Of a stretch of 64,000 nt of DNA, positions 45,255 to 61,959 are shown one piece after another (within the stretch, counting starts at the first letter, position 1; each line of letters begins with the position of its first letter). Under the pieces are notes generated by a model. That model saw only the letters and a list, made by a program, of their open reading frames with translations, searched no databases and was not told the DNA's origin. This stretch comes from Chiua virens. Lineage: Eukaryota; Basidiomycota; Agaricomycetes; Boletales; Boletaceae. The DNA lies in the NCBI GenBank assembly GCA_019787685.1, contig JAHNUO010000015.1, forward strand, positions 868,001-932,000, read 5' to 3'. The translations under genes and the position numbers were made by a program.

Positions 45255-45557
45255 GATGTAAACAACTTTGAAGCGTGTGAACAGCTTACTTATATAAGTA
45301 ATAATATTGAGACTCCGCTTCAACCCTGGGGTAGAATTTCCATGCTTTTCCCTCAGGTCGATTACCCAGCGCATCGTTAATACAAAGTCCAAAACCGTAA
45401 ACTTTGAACTGAAAGAAACATACCAGACGTCTTGAGACCACGGAAAGTCTCACAGCCTTCCATTCGGCCAATTGCGTCGTCAAACTAGTTTTTGTTTACC
45501 ATAGAGACAAGAGCAGGTGCCACGTGCAGGCTGTGGTCCGACGTACACATATCTAGT

Positions 45558-46651
45558 TCATCTCTTGATTAAGTGATGCGTAAGCGAACAGTCAACCTCG
45601 GACTTACCATACTCCAAACACTTCCTCAATGCATACGCTGCGAGCAGTGAGGTTTTCTTTTGCTTCAACTGGCTCACAAAGATATCCAAGACGTTTTTCT
45701 GTGTGCAAAACTCTCGAACCATTGCGTCTGACTCATCCATGGTCAGCTCCATCAACGAGTGCGTTCTAAAGCTCACCTCTGCATAGCTTCAGTAATGTCA
45801 AGGTCGCTTGCGTGCGTTCATGGACGTTGCGGGACGTGATGGTAGACACAAGTTGGAGCATGAACTCCTGATTAAGTATTCCCGTGTCTGACATCGCTTG
45901 ATCACAACATGGACGCATTCGAAGTATTGTGCTTACCATTGACCCAACGAACAGTAGGTAACCTGAATTCGTCAGTGTCGTCGTGTGAAAGGGAACTATC
46001 AACCTCCACATCCAACGGAGGAAGAATGATACTAAGGTAGCCTAGAGTATTACAGATGTAGATATCGCGGGTAACTTCTCGCACAACATAATTGGTCAGG
46101 TAGGTCCCACAGAACAGTAAAGTCCCGACTCACATGGTGCGCTCATTGCAACTAAAGCGTTTACAGCTGCAGAACCAAAACTGTCTCCCTTCCTTTTCGC
46201 CAGCTCGTAAAGCCTGGGCTTGAACCTTTCGCAGAGGTCTGTCAAAGCGTTGAATAAACGACAGAACAGCAGCACGAAAGGCCCTCACCAGAGTGATGCT
46301 CGGCGAGGCGGGCAATCATCTTGAGAGACGCCATTAAGTGGGTGGGTACTATTGCCAAGCATGTAAATCAACCACATACACGACCAGGAGCACACCGTAC
46401 CCTTCACGTCCAAGATTCTTGTTTGGGCAGTTTCAGTTCCATCATGGAACCGATTAACAACACCGCCACGTAGGTTCTCTGCAAATGATAAGTTTTACAC
46501 GCTGGACCATATTGATCATGACGCACCATCAGCAATGAGGTGACATAGACTATCTGTTACTGGTGGGAACTGGATCTCACTAGGACTTTTGGAGGTCCAT
46601 TCCAGTGCAGCCATCAAAGCTCTGGTCACATCGTCATCAACAAAACGAGCC
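45558..46651 (-). pseudogene. ARM/HEAT-repeat-like protein gene, decayed
   Basis: Minus-strand pieces, right to left: ARFVDDDVTRALMAALEWTS...FPPVTDSLCHLIADG (46650-46530), ENLRGGVVNRFHDGTE...ILDVK (46480-46410), MASLKMIARLAEHHS (46335-46290), AFRAAVLSFIQRFDRPLRKV (46285-46230), GDSFGSAAVNALVAMSAP (46190-46135), DVEVDSSLSHDDTDEFRLPT (46012-45960), QAMSDTGILNQEFMLQLVST..ERTQATLTLLKLCR (45905-45780) and MDESDAMVREF..QKKTSLLAAYALRKCLEYG (45740-45610). Helical-repeat spacing and motifs such as LAEHHS, AMSDTGILPE-like and LLAAYAL suggest an ARM-type scaffold protein of unknown partner. A frame change near 45775 breaks it, and a foldback element is inserted at the 5' side (46652). Confidence 0.6.
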
Positions 46652-46949
46652 GATCCTGGTAGAATCTTGCAAGAAAGTAGGGTAGTTACCGTTAGGCCAT
46701 TTTGCAGGAAAGACTGTACCGTTGTTTTGGGTGCTTATGTAATCAACTTAAAGCGTACATTGCAAGACAATCTGTGCGCTTTGGCCTGCTTACATAATTA
46801 CCTGAAAGCGGTGGCACAGAAATGCACAGATTGTCTTGCAATGTACGCTTTAAGTTGATTACATAAGCACCCAAAACAACGGTACAGTCTTTCCTGCAAA
46901 ATGGCCTAACGGTAACTACCCTACTTTCTTGCAAGATTCTACCAGGATC
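46652..46949. mobile_element. Palindromic foldback element / MITE with 125-bp perfect arms
   Basis: The left arm 46652-46776 and right arm 46825-46949 are, as read, perfect reverse complements of 125 bp, separated by a 48-bp loop. The ends are GATCCTGGTAGAATC and GATTCTACCAGGATC. Because of the symmetry, the same short peptide frame appears on both strands. No transposase is present. No convincing target duplication was found. It sits inside or beside the ARM-like gene, with gene sequence resuming at CGAGCC on the left and CAGGTGACG on the right. Perfect arms imply a recent insertion or a gene-converted hairpin. Confidence 0.9.
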
Positions 46950-47009
46950 AGGTGACGCACCACCATGGTAAACCGTCGAATCGCTCGCGACGTGAAGCTT
47001 ACTGCAATC

Positions 47010-47495
47010 AGACTTCACGAACGTACAGTCATCAGCCACTGCATACAGCCGATCCCGAAACACGCCTTACCTTACAGCATGTTGAACCGGCTAGATCGGG
47101 TTGGCACTGGTGCCCAATAGAAGTCCTCACAATACTGACGCACGACAGCCAGAAGACCTGAGTCTCTGGCCGCCTGCCATTATTGTCGACCTTCGCTATG
47201 CTGCCGCAGTTGTGGGTCCACAAACTTTCCTTGATCGTGTCTGGAAGGTTGCGAGGCGTTCTTATCATGGACGTGGCGGCAAATGCAAATGCAAAGGTGA
47301 GAAAACGGGAACCACTGCACGGACTGGGTCCTGGACCGTCATCGACTGGTACCGGTCGATTTGAGCTACGGAGTGCAAACAAAGCACGACCTTGTGGTTG
47401 CAAGCGACAAGAGAGGGGAAAAGGAAGTAATCTTCCAGCAATAACGCAGATGTTGACAAGAACGAAAAAATTCGGAATTGGTTGGAGTCAGTAAG
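47010..47495 (+). pseudogene. HNH gene fragment, copy E (exon-4 part only, plus strand)
   Basis: The fragment starts at ACAGTCATCAGCCACTGCAT, matching exon 4 of copies B-D (SHQPLHTADPETRLTLQH). It continues through SPHNTDARQPEDLSLWPPAIIVDLRYAA, QTFLDRVWKVARRSYHG, GPGPSSTGTGRFELRSANKAR and a shortened tail. The frame shifts at least twice. Orientation is opposite to the other four copies. The N-terminal domain and HNH core are absent. Confidence 0.85.
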
Positions 47496-48236
47496 AGTCC
47501 AGTTCGTGGCACATAACAGATGCAAAGAGTACTTTAAAGCCATTTCGGAGGTCGATCCGAAACCGCGCAATCAGTTCGCCTCTCTGCGTCAGTCGGGTCG
47601 GACACTAGCACTGCATATGTGAGTGATTCTGTTCGCCCTCCAACTTTCCTTGCATACGTCCACTCACCAGTCGGCTCGATCTCATTTGAACAGCTTCTTG
47701 GTCGATCGGGGACTCCCTCGTTCGATCTCGGTAACACAAGAGTGGGATTTGCACGTTGACATAGTACCTTGCACTTTGGCTTCATCAAAACCAGAGACCA
47801 CGTTCTATTCGGGGGGACGACAAAGTAGGGTACGGACGACGACTAGATGCGCGTAGGCGCACGAGATAGGAACGAGGAGCACTCCTAGTCGACTAGACGT
47901 AACAAACATCTCAATTGAGCTTCTTTCGCCTTCTTCAGAACCTAGAGCTGACCCCACACGCACCGGTATTCAATTCAAGGTTCACGATGCGCAAACCTTG
48001 CTCAAAGTTTACCTCTCCATTGTGATTCACTGTATGATCGGTCCAGCCCAAGGCCACGCTGCGGGAGTCTAGAACCCAACGTCAAACTATACGTGGCTGT
48101 AGAAACGGGGTTCAATCAACGTGGGCGTGTGGCCGTGCGAAACCACGCATCGTACGACCGTATCTCGATACAGTGCGGGGAATGGTGGCAAATGACTGTC
48201 GACTTCTTGGGTACATCTTCGATCACATACGTACCC
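47496..48236. other. Duplicated flank between HNH fragment E and alpha-glucosidase
   Basis: Much of this region recurs in diverged form at 22155-22450 (…ACCACGTT...GGGACAACAAAGTA, TATTCAATTCAAGG, CTCTCCATTGTGATTCA). No gene is recognised. It is probably the 3' flank of the glucosidase gene. Confidence 0.6.
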
Positions 48237-52518
<4,282 letters not shown>

Positions 52519-53208
52519 ATGCCCTTACAACTCCAACACCCCGCAATCAAAGACATGGCTCTTTCCTTTGACATCCCTGCCATCACCGTTACCGCTTGCA
52601 CCTCTGTTCACTCCCCATGCACTCCTCAGCGACGCTCCTCCCTCCCTCCCATACACACCGACTGTCCCCGTCCCATACCTAACTCTTACTGGGCAACACC
52701 ACAGCTCCTCGCCTGTGAATACCCCTGGTCTCCATTCGAGTCTTCCACCCAGAAACTCGATAAACTTCTCTCCTCCGGCGTCCGCACCTTCATCGACCTC
52801 ACCGAATCCGGTGAACTCTCCCCATACGCCCCGCACCTCCCCGACCTCGCCCACGCGCACAACATCCCCCTCTCCGACATCGAATACCACCAGTTCCCCA
52901 TCCAGGACCGTTCACTCCCCGAGTCGCAGGAGTTTATGTTCACGATCCTGGATGTTTTGCGCGACAATGAACGGCGCGGGCGGGTGAGCGCGGTACACTG
53001 CCGGGGTGGCATCGGGCGGACCGGCATGGTCATCGGGTGCTGGCTTGTCGAGTCCTCCTGCGCTAAGAGTGGCGAGGAGGCTCTACGGATCATAGCCGCC
53101 CTCTGGAAGACCGTCGAGAAGTGCAAGCGCTATCCCCACAGTCCAGAGACGGGTCCCCAATTTGAGTTCGTCAAGAACTTTGAGCCACCCAGACTCGTGC
53201 TTGCATGA
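52519..53208 (+). CDS. Protein-tyrosine / dual-specificity phosphatase-like protein (229 aa)
   Basis: A single-exon open frame with the Cys-based phosphatase signature HCRGGIGRTG (VSAVHCRGGIGRTGMVIGCW, coded at 52990-53045), the P-loop CX5R. A general-acid-type segment lies upstream (YHQFPIQDRSLPES, Asp in a WPD-like loop). FIDLTESGEL and YWATPQLLACEYPW are typical of this small phosphatase group. Length fits a compact catalytic domain with no extra domains. The first ATG at 52519 gives 229 residues; the ATG at 52555 (MALSFDIPAI) is likelier if the AT-rich box at 52507-52516 is the TATA. The gene is divergent from the glucosidase gene. Substrate is unknown. Confidence 0.85.
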   Translation: MPLQLQHPAIKDMALSFDIPAITVTACTSVHSPCTPQRRSSLPPIHTDCPRPIPNSYWATPQLLACEYPWSPFESSTQKLDKLLSSGVRTFIDLTESGELSPYAPHLPDLAHAHNIPLSDIEYHQFPIQDRSLPESQEFMFTILDVLRDNERRGRVSAVHCRGGIGRTGMVIGCWLVESSCAKSGEEALRIIAALWKTVEKCKRYPHSPETGPQFEFVKNFEPPRLVLA

Positions 53209-55720
53209 ACCGGCCTTTTTTTCGTTGTTTTCTTTGGGCATTGGAGTGCTTTATTATGGTAAGCTCGCGACGCCTCGCCTCCACGCGCTCATGACTCACA
53301 CAATTGTCTCTGCAGGGTAGCACATCTATTGTGTTGTTTTCCAAATCAGCATGCGAACAACGTGACTCTTTCTTAGAATACGCCAATGAATGCATCACAA
53401 TGTACACACGCATCCTTATCGGCGGGACCATCCATACACTTGCTGGACGGTTTCCTCTTCGGGCATTAGCAATTATCTATGTATCCATATTATCGCGGCA
53501 CTTGCATTAGGTTTCACCTTGACCTTTATATCCGTGTTATGATACCCGTTACAATGTAACATACATACAATTTCAATTTCACTTGGGGTGGCAAGGGGTT
53601 GCCCTCTCTAAGATTGAACTCTCCTTGGTTTTCGAGGGTATCTCCGATATCGACGCGCGTTGGCGGGTATTGATCGGGAACAAGGCGTCCTCCCTGGTCC
53701 TGTTTCTCCCGAATGAACCCGACAAGTGACTCCGGCTACCTCGTGTCCCGATTCGCTGCCGAAAGCCACCATGTGTCTTCGCCATGGCCAGCGCGGACAC
53801 GGGAAGATTAGTCAAGAGAGATACGACACGTCGCCGCGGACCAACTTGAACGACGTGAGGCCCATTCGAGATTGGATGGTGGGGAGCACTTGACCAGCGA
53901 ACGGCGCATTCCGTCGTGAACACCGTCTATAATTACCCTGGTCCGACACCTAACATCCGCAGAAAAGGAAGCCTATACGATCAAGATCAGAAAATCAACA
54001 TCAAGAAATCCGATTTGACCGGATTACTTGTTCGGCGCGCGACAGCATCTCGACAGCTGATATCGGGACTTCCCGACGTGCGTCAAAAGCAGGCACTCGG
54101 ACCTCGGATGACGTAGCGTGCGCCGTATGTTCCGCGGTGTATCTGATTATCTCAGAAAGGTGTGTAGACAGAGCGCTTTCAAGGCACGTCGAATTAGCCT
54201 TGCCAATCATTAAAGAAACAAAAATGACCGCTAAACCAAGCCACTTGATCCGAAGACCTCAAGAGAATGAAAAAAACGAAGTGAGAAGAAGGTGAGGTGC
54301 GATCGAGAGGGAGAAAGATGAGCGTGGCGGCAGTGCTAGAGTGTGAACCGACGATCGGCTGATCGACACAGAATGGGGGAAGGAGGGAACTCGGAGAATA
54401 TGAAATGAATGCTAAGATGAACGGAAGCGTACCCGAACTGCCCCGACTCCTGGACAGAGCCAGCGTCCGAATCGCGTCGTGTCATCGTACACGAGGTGCT
54501 GGAGAAAACGACCGGAGAAGTTAGGACTGGAAGAACTCGGCCGCTGTGTTGGTTCCTGTACTTCGAGTCCGATGGTGCTTTCCGGAGGAATGTTCGCGTG
54601 TTCATAGTCAGATCAAATTTCTCAAAAGGCAGTTCTCTTCGCGATAACGCGGAATGCGGATAGGAACGGGATATTGGCTCGCCGACATTCTGTTAGAACT
54701 TGAAGCATGCTAGTGCCAGTGCACCATCGCGCCTTCTGCGAAACACCATTCTCGAAAGAAATTTTTAAGGGGGATGCTACGGATGGAGTGAACTTCGATT
54801 CGGTATGATCACGATGGAAGAGGGAAAGAAATCATTGTGATGCCATACCTAACATTTTCAAATTCATCGATCATTCTTTCAAGCAGCTCGATTGCATATA
54901 GGGGATTCTAGACTGAAATCCAAACATTTCCAAGAAATACAATCCATCTGAGGGTAGAGGGATACAGGACAGTCCCAGCCTAGGAAAGAACGGAAGAAAA
55001 TTAGGGTCGTAGCGGCTTGCCACGTTGCAAAGCGGTTGATACTAAAAAAGGAAAGCCGAGGTCAACGCAAATACGGCCCGACTCTGATGCGCCAAGAATA
55101 TGTTCGCATGATTTCACTCGTAACATATAAACTCGTCGGCCAGCGTGTGGCGAATGCCAAAATGCAGGGAAATTGGATTGCATGAAGAAGTAAACAAGGA
55201 GGACTTGAAGCAAGAAAGGAAGGGTAAAAATCACAGCATGATTGCCCCTGACTCGAAGAAAGCTATCTGCGCTCACTCTATCTTCAGCTTCAATTCTCGG
55301 AACCATTCATTGATATCGTAGAGCCGCATTGGAGCCCACACCACTTCATCTCTCTTCCGAATGACACGCATACTGACGAGATCAAACCGATCAAGGCGCA
55401 AGACCCGCATGGTTTACGCTCAAACTCCCTTCATCAGCATCCGCAACATCATCCCCTACGTTTCAGGATGGTCTGTATTTTTCTTTCTTTCTTTCCAAAA
55501 GGCAATGGCGACGTCTTCAATTAACTTTTCAAGCTTCAAACAAAGCCGCGAGATTCGTTCTGGATCCTTTGCTAGGAAGCGTCGCTTTTCCAGTTGTATT
55601 GCCACGAGTAAGTCGTGCTTTAGCCTCGTTCGAGCGCTTATTGCGTATCATCGGCGGATTTCCCAGGTTGCTGGTGGCATTTGAAGCTTCAAGGGTTACG
55701 GGCCGCAATCCGGTACGAAG
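53209..55720. other. Gene-poor stretch
   Basis: No multi-exon gene could be assembled. A plus-strand open segment at about 55534-55733 (VLDPLLGSVAFPVVLPRVSR...LLRIIGGFPRLLVAFEASR) is protein-like but not recognised. Other frames are short and lack family features. Confidence 0.4.
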
Positions 55721-56510
55721 GTTTGATGTATGAGTATAACATTTATCCTATTGAAGGAACGTGCCTGCAATCGCACCATGCAAGGCATATTTCTTATTGG
55801 TGGCTGTCTCCAAGGATGGCAGATGTATCGCAGCGGGGATGTCGTAGGGTGAGTATTTGTATGGGAAGGAAAGACGAACAAGCAAGTCTTTTCTCACCCG
55901 AAGGACTAGCCACGCCAACAATGGAGTCGATTCAAAATTCTCCCAATTCGACTCGACTCGACTCGTTGCGGCATTCAGACGACCGCACAGCAACCGTCTG
56001 GGACGTCGAATCAGGGAAGTCGAATCATCAACTGGGTCATCAGTCTTATCGCGGACTGTTCGGGAATTTCCCTGCCTCAACATGGGCATTTAAGCTCGGG
56101 GTCATCGAACAGGTTCAAGACATACGTTAAATAGATTTCTCTCCCGACGGTCGCTTTATTGCAATTGCTGGAACCTAGGGGATAATCGCTTGAGAGATGC
56201 CTTTCTGTTATCACTGAGTATTGCGTCTCATTTTGTTGAATTGAGGTATGCTGTAATGGACGATGCCGAAGAGGTTGTGCTCTCCCTAACCCGATTCTGA
56301 CTTGCCAAGTCAATTAAAGTGAAGCCCTTAGTCGTTGGCTACATCGCAAAGAGTGTGGCGCTTGTTGGATCGGGAAAAAGGACGACGCACATCGGACCTG
56401 TAACCTCGCGCTCGAACACTTCCACTCTTCTCATGCCACCTTTATTCGTCGTCATCTTACGAAAACCACTATCATATCGGGACCCTAGAGGCCTGTTCCT
56501 CGGTTAGGTT
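55721..56510 (+). pseudogene. WD40-TPR(-HET) family relic
   Basis: Recognisable scraps in shifting frames: VAVSKDGRCIAAG (about 55800-55840), DSTRLVA followed after a one-base shift by SDDRTATVWDVESGKS (55953-56030), and VGYIAKSVALVGSGK (56335-56380). After another shift comes ALEHFHSSHATF (56410-56450), which corresponds to a TPR block following the WD repeats in this family. The same architecture is seen at 10695-13837. At least two frameshifts and large gaps make it a pseudogene. Confidence 0.7.
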
Positions 56511-57190
56511 GCTACTTGACCCGCTCCTCTGAGTTCTGGCGCGTTCGCATCGTCTTCCCCGTCGTTTGGTTACTATCAATCTTGTACCGTTTTCCGTCGT
56601 CGTTTTTATCAATGTGCTTCAGATTGTGTTGTACACTGGAAGTAAGTACTCTGCCGAGGACAATGATACCTCGCATAACGTTGGGACGCTCTATTACTTG
56701 GCCCCTGAAAAAATCAAGGATGGCGTACACCGTGATTATGAGATGCTTTCGCAGAAAGTCGTGAGTGTTCTTCCGAACACATTACCGTCTGCTCAAGCTA
56801 TTGGGTTAGCCCTTCAAAGCGAAATTAATCGAAGCGCAATCAGTGGAAGCGGAATTAGACCCTAATACCAAGGCATCCATCTTTGACTTTGATACCATTG
56901 GCAGGATGTGCATCACCAAGGGAACTACAAATGGCCCTCGAACGTGCTCGTTGGCAAGGTGTTTGCGACATTTGTTTCGGAGCTTCTCCAGGTGGACCCG
57001 AGCGATAGACTTGGCTGTATCATACCAGTCAAAGAACATCCCAAGCTGGCCAACGTTGACTGGCACATATTTATCACGCATTGCGATCAATGTCTTATTC
57101 TTGCTTTCCATGCTTGATGGATTCCTCCACAGAGGTACCTCGATCGTTGGATGAGAAGCGTGAGAAGGACTTCTACATTAGTCCAATGTC
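56511..57190 (+). pseudogene. Ser/Thr protein kinase C-lobe fragment
   Basis: Near 56660-56760 a frame reads EDNDTSHNVGTLYYLAPEKIKDG..RDY, the end of a kinase activation segment and the APE motif. Near 56980-57080 VSELLQVDPSDRLGC...VKEHPKLANVDW resembles the end of an AGC-type kinase domain, followed near 57130-57180 by a VPRSLDEKREKDFYIS-like tail in another frame. The glycine loop, catalytic HRD and DFG motifs are not found upstream. It is probably a degraded fragment. Confidence 0.55.
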
Positions 57191-57276
57191 GGAGCGTTCT
57201 CGGTTTGTACCTGTTTGTAAGTTGCCTCGTGTGGCTGTGCAAACAACCATTTCTTCTGCAACAAGTCACTGCGACC

Positions 57277-58255
57277 ATGCTCGAACATTCACCTGACGAA
57301 CGTTCTCGTCACCGTTCCGAACATCGTCATAGACGCAGGGGTGAGGGCGCTTTCTCTACCTGTATTCTTGTAACTCATCTCGGGTCGTTCTCCTGGTCGC
57401 CCCACGTTGAATTGAACCATGCACTACGATGGACATTCTGGGCGGCTCGTTGCCTCCATAATACTAAAACGCGAAACACAACGTCCTTGGAATTGACATG
57501 ATTAGGACGAGACAGGGGAAACAGCAGGTCTCGCTCTCCCCAACGACATAGCCGTCAGCACGAAAGAGACGAGGACGGCTACAGACGCAGGGACCACAAA
57601 CGTTCCAGGTCGCGCAGTCCACACGGATCTCACAGGCACAGCGATGGACGCAGACAGGTCAGTTCGCGCTCGTGCCCTATGATCCGATGCTAGAACTACA
57701 CCCAGGAGCGGGACTCTCATCGTGCGCGAGAGCAATCAGGGGCCCCAAGAGGTCGAAGTGTCGTACGTCTCATAAAAATTCTATCGCCATCGGAACGCTG
57801 ACCGCACAAGGTGTGTGTATGACGTTGCTACATCAAAGACTCCAAGAGCCCGCAGTGGTAGCCCCCGTTCATCGGGTTCGTCTGCCTCAGCCGACGGTCT
57901 GCGCGCAGCACAGCGTGCTCGCCGCAAGTCGACCTCACGCTCTCACTCATATGAACGAAGTCGCACTCGCCACCGTTCGCGTAGCCGTGACAGGGAGAGG
58001 CGCAAGGAGAGGCGCAAGGAGAAGGAACGTGATGGGAAAAAGCGACACAAGGACAAAGAGAAGAAGGTGGACAAGAATGAGAAACGCAGCGTTCTGACAG
58101 GGAAAAAGGTGCCTTATTTTCAAGATCGTTGGCTTGACCAACATAATTAATTCTTCTACCAGATTAAACTGAAGGTCCACAAAGATTCGAGGGACTTGGA
58201 GATGGACGCTAATAGAGAGGACCTTTTGCAATTCCTAAACTCTACATTTGAGTAA
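57277..58255 (+). CDS. RS-domain protein with conserved C-terminal tail (211 aa)
   Basis: Exons 57277-57340, 57506-57657, 57706-57762, 57839-58108 and 58163-58255 total 636 nt in frame. The first four exons encode an Arg/Ser/His/Asp-rich sequence (SRSRSPQRHSRQHERDED, RSRSRSPHGSHRH, YERSRTRHRSRSRDRERR) and a Lys/Arg/Glu-rich block, typical of nuclear splicing-associated proteins. The last exon encodes a compact acidic/hydrophobic tail (IKLKVHKDSRDLEMDANRED, LLQFLNSTFE) that looks conserved and is separated from the RS part by an intron. I cannot name the family. A role in mRNA processing is inference from composition. No defects seen. Confidence 0.7.
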
Positions 58256-60059
58256 CTATATCCGTCCTTTATGCAGGAAACATGCTACTCGTTATCCTTT
58301 CACTTCCGTTGTCTATAATGAAAGCCACCTGGGAACTTGAAACGAGGGCACATGGGCCTGAGGAGTCTTTTCTATACCTGCAGCCACTGATCTTTCTTTC
58401 TTTCGGAATCACAGACGGGCGATGCTTCTACCTGCCTCCCATGGATCACGTTGGCACCTTATTTTCATCTTGCGTACGATCGTTGGATCAACTCGAACCC
58501 TCTGGCTTCTGGTGATCCCGGTGATCATTGCGAATTTCAACGTTGTCAACGTTGAACAATCACCGTGAATCACTGGTACCCGTTCCCCATCTGCAACATC
58601 GCCCATGTCTTCATCGCGCTTCTGTCCATATAAATTGAGCGCTCTCGGACATGTTCCAATTCTGGGTGTGAATTTGCCAGAGACGGTCCGAGTCTACCAC
58701 GATGAGGGTACAAAGTCAGTACTGCTATCTGCCCACCCATGTTTCTGATTTCCAACTTTCAACCCAGTAAACTCGTTCCATATCTCTCCGGTCCTTCAGC
58801 TGTCCTGTCCAAGGGGAATTTGCGTGGGAAAACGAGGTGCAACCGAGTTGACAATTCGAAATAGGGAGATGAGGAAACACGGTGCGGCAAGGAGTAAGTG
58901 CCCCAAATTCTTGCCAGTGGTACAATCAGAATGATGATCTTACATTCAGACGTTCATGTCAGGCGAGCACGTCTGCACGACGATCACTATGATCCGAGTC
59001 GATGATACCACTGATGGCATCAGCTCGCAACACACTCTCGGTTTCGTCTTTCCTGATTCTCGTGAGAACTCAAAAAGCGTATCGAATTTGATTACAGATC
59101 TCGGGACTCGAAGGTGTCTCAAACAAAGACAGCTAGAAAGAGCACAAGCTATTGTGTCATTTTCTCCAAGCTTCATGGTCCCGTCGCTGTCGGCCCTCGT
59201 AAACCTCTGGTACCACTTGTATTGATGATAAAAGAGTCGTACCTTTGTGAGGCTTGGATCCTCTGACGATGTTGAATGTGCTGGTTGAGGCTTGGACTCT
59301 CTGCACGAGGGAGGATCCATCGCTGATCGCTTGTCCTTATACTGTCAGTCAGCCCACATTCGTACGGTGAAAGTCCTTCGCGATCCGTTGCTGCCTCCAT
59401 TTTCCCTTACTCGTTGGCCTTTGTCATACTTTTAGTAACCCTTGCATAGAAGACACTAGGGTAATACTTTTGTGAGATTTGAATCTCTCCACAATGGAGG
59501 ATTGTATACAGTCGGCCTTGGTAGGCAACCAGTCCATGCTGGGCTTCTTGAGCTGTCAAGTTGTGAGGTTCTGCACGAAGAAAACTTTGCAGGGTCTAAA
59601 GAATTCATTCTCATAGCAGAAGCAGCAGATCTTAGCAAGCGTCATTACTCAAGGTCCGTGGCATGAGAAGGCCAGGCGCCGTCCCGGTATTATCCCTTCT
59701 CTGGTCTCAGGCACGAGCTGTATCCGCCTTTTCACTCTGAACAGACTCTTGATGCAGTCTATGTGAGCTTGATCGCGGTCCATGTCCGAGTCGATCGTCG
59801 CCGTCGTCACGTTGGCTTGTCTCCTTTCTCCCTCGTCAGACTCTGAATCACCTTCAGATCACGGTACAAAGTCTTAGGCGTGGCGACCTTGAGCACGTAT
59901 CCGTGTACGACATGAGGATCACGATCAGTCTAGCGATAGATAAATATGCAATAGAATTCAACGAAAAGCGTTAACTTTCTCACAGAACGCTGCCGCTCAA
60001 ACGGTGACGGGGCATGTATTAGCACAGGGGAGAAACGGTTATCATATCGCTCAAACATG
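58256..60059. other. No gene recognised
   Basis: Short open stretches only (for example 58956-59225 plus and 58946-59320 minus, which overlap on opposite strands). None has recognisable motifs or convincing splice continuity. A decayed gene cannot be excluded. Confidence 0.4.
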
Positions 60060-61959
60060 TTACAATTTCGCATCATCCAAAACGAGCAACCCGATCCTGA
60101 TCGTTTCCTCCAGAAGCGTTTTCAAAAATTCATCTCCCCAAGCAGCGGCACCCTGACATAATGATAACTTAGAACCATGTGAAGTATTGTAGAGGTAGTG
60201 TTTTGAAACCAACCTCGACTTGAAAGTGGTGTTTCTTATGCAGTGTCCACATTTGAACAATCCTATGAGCCGAAGGAGATTAGATGGCGCGGTCCGAGGC
60301 AAGGAACATCCAACATCGATGCCTTACGTGGTGGTGATTAAACGCTCTCCGAAACATAGTTTGTCAATACTGATGTACCTCTGCCGTGTCCGTATTCTGC
60401 TCTCCAGTGTGCCGAGGTTCTGAAAGTCGCATTGCCATGGGAGTAACGTTGTCTCGGGACTGGCTTCCTGATCGGTTACAGGGTTAGCTAGCTGCGCAAG
60501 GATGGACATCGTGGTAGGGAGACAAGGATGGGCCGAATATTTGTCAAGCTGCTCCTGAACTTTTTTGGCCATCATGATCAATGTTGCCTTCTCGCTGCCT
60601 TCTCTCAACGGTCGAGCCATCGGGATGTGCAATGGCATCACACAAAGCGACGATGTGAAATACGTCTTCGGATTGACTGGTGGTTTCAAATAGCGTTCAG
60701 GGCTGACACTTGATGCAGAGCAACGGTCAGACATGTCCAGCACGGCAAAGAGTGTTACTAACGTGATCATAGTGTGTGGAAATTCGATGTCCTCTCCTGG
60801 AGGTACTGGATTCATCTTGAGTTGCGCCAAACCGTTCGCTGCTTGGAATAACGCCGAAACAGAGACGCCTAGCTTCTTCGCACGTGCAACAATCGCTCTC
60901 GTTTCTGACTCTGACAACGTGATATTATGCCGGATGGGTCGCTCGGATATATCTAGAGGGCGGGATGGAGGAGGCAACGTGTGGCCAGGCTAGCGTACGT
61001 CATTACTTTCATCAGAGATAAGTAAGAACGAAAACCCTCGGGTCAGACCTACCGCAAACATCTTCGTCGCCTGTGTTGTAAGATCCTCCAGTAACTCTGC
61101 ACCGGATGTCTCCCAATCTTTAGGGACGCCTCCTGTTGCGACAATTACGTCGACAGGAAGGTTTTTCCATTCGTCCAAAGGCACGACGGTCACGTCCATC
61201 CCGCTACCGGACACCCATTCGCACATCAGGTTTAGTGCGTGGAATATGGGTCCACCGTCCATCATGGAGTGTGGGCCATGAAAGTATAGGCCATATTCCT
61301 TCCTACCATCGTTACCTTCCTTCGAGGTTGCAAGCAGGTAAACCCTGAAGAGAGTGATCGTGCCGTCCGCACCAACGTAAGGCAGAGGCCTGAGGTTGAT
61401 GTCTTTCACAAACTCTGACGAATTAAGTGAAGGTCCACGTTGTTCGACAACAAAAGCAAAATTGAGCCATGCTTCGCGATCGGCAGAGGGATTGTACACC
61501 CATCTGGGAGATACATCGTCCTCTGTGACACAAGCAACAATGGGACAAACAAAGCTGAGGAACGAACATCATCCTTCGGTCATGTAGAAAACATCATGAT
61601 GTCCTCACCGGAATTTATCAACAGCTCGACGAGTACGATCCCTGAGTTCTTCTACCATAAGCGGAGAGGTAAAGTTGATTCCCGCGCACAGTTCACCAGC
61701 TCTGTTCGTCGGAAAATGGAAATTTTGTCAAAACAAGCTTGACACGTTGGGGGAACAGACTACTTGCCCATCGAAGGCTGACCAACAATCGTGCATCCAA
61801 CGCTCAGAGCCAACCATTGGTCTGAGGAAATCGCACATAGTCAGTCCGATGATAGGATGGCATGAGCTACGGAGTCAGGACTAACCGAGTATACACCGGT
61901 GGGTGGCGATTGGTGTCGAGGACCCATTCCGTCTGAGAGGGAAGCAAGCTGACCTCCAT
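60060..61959 (-). pseudogene. Acyltransferase/condensation-like protein with HxxxDG motif, one apparent nonsense codon
   Basis: From ATG 61959 (MEVSLLPSQTEWVLDTNRHP) the minus-strand exons give PPVYTRPMVGSERWMHDCWS, then AGINFTSPLMVEELRDRTRR. Next come VSPRWVYNPSADREAWLNFA, YGLYFHGPHSMMDGGPIFHA (the HxxxDG motif of CoA-dependent acyltransferases and condensation domains), VVPLDEWKNLPVDV, PPSRPLDISERPIRHNITLS, and VSVSALFQAANGLAQLKMNP. The end is IVQMWTLHKKHHFQVE, GAAAWGDEFLKTLLEETIRI, GLLVLDDAKL. This order fits an uncharacterised acyltransferase-like family of Agaricomycetes, from memory. A TGA at 61730-61728 falls in the first third (SSLF-x-QNFHF); no splice choice I tried removes it in phase. 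If it is a sequence error, the gene is intact. Substrate unknown. Confidence 0.6.

Noticed and set aside
46589..47063. Similar peptides on opposite strands at the foldback element
   Set aside because: A palindrome necessarily yields the same frame on both strands; it is not a gene pair.
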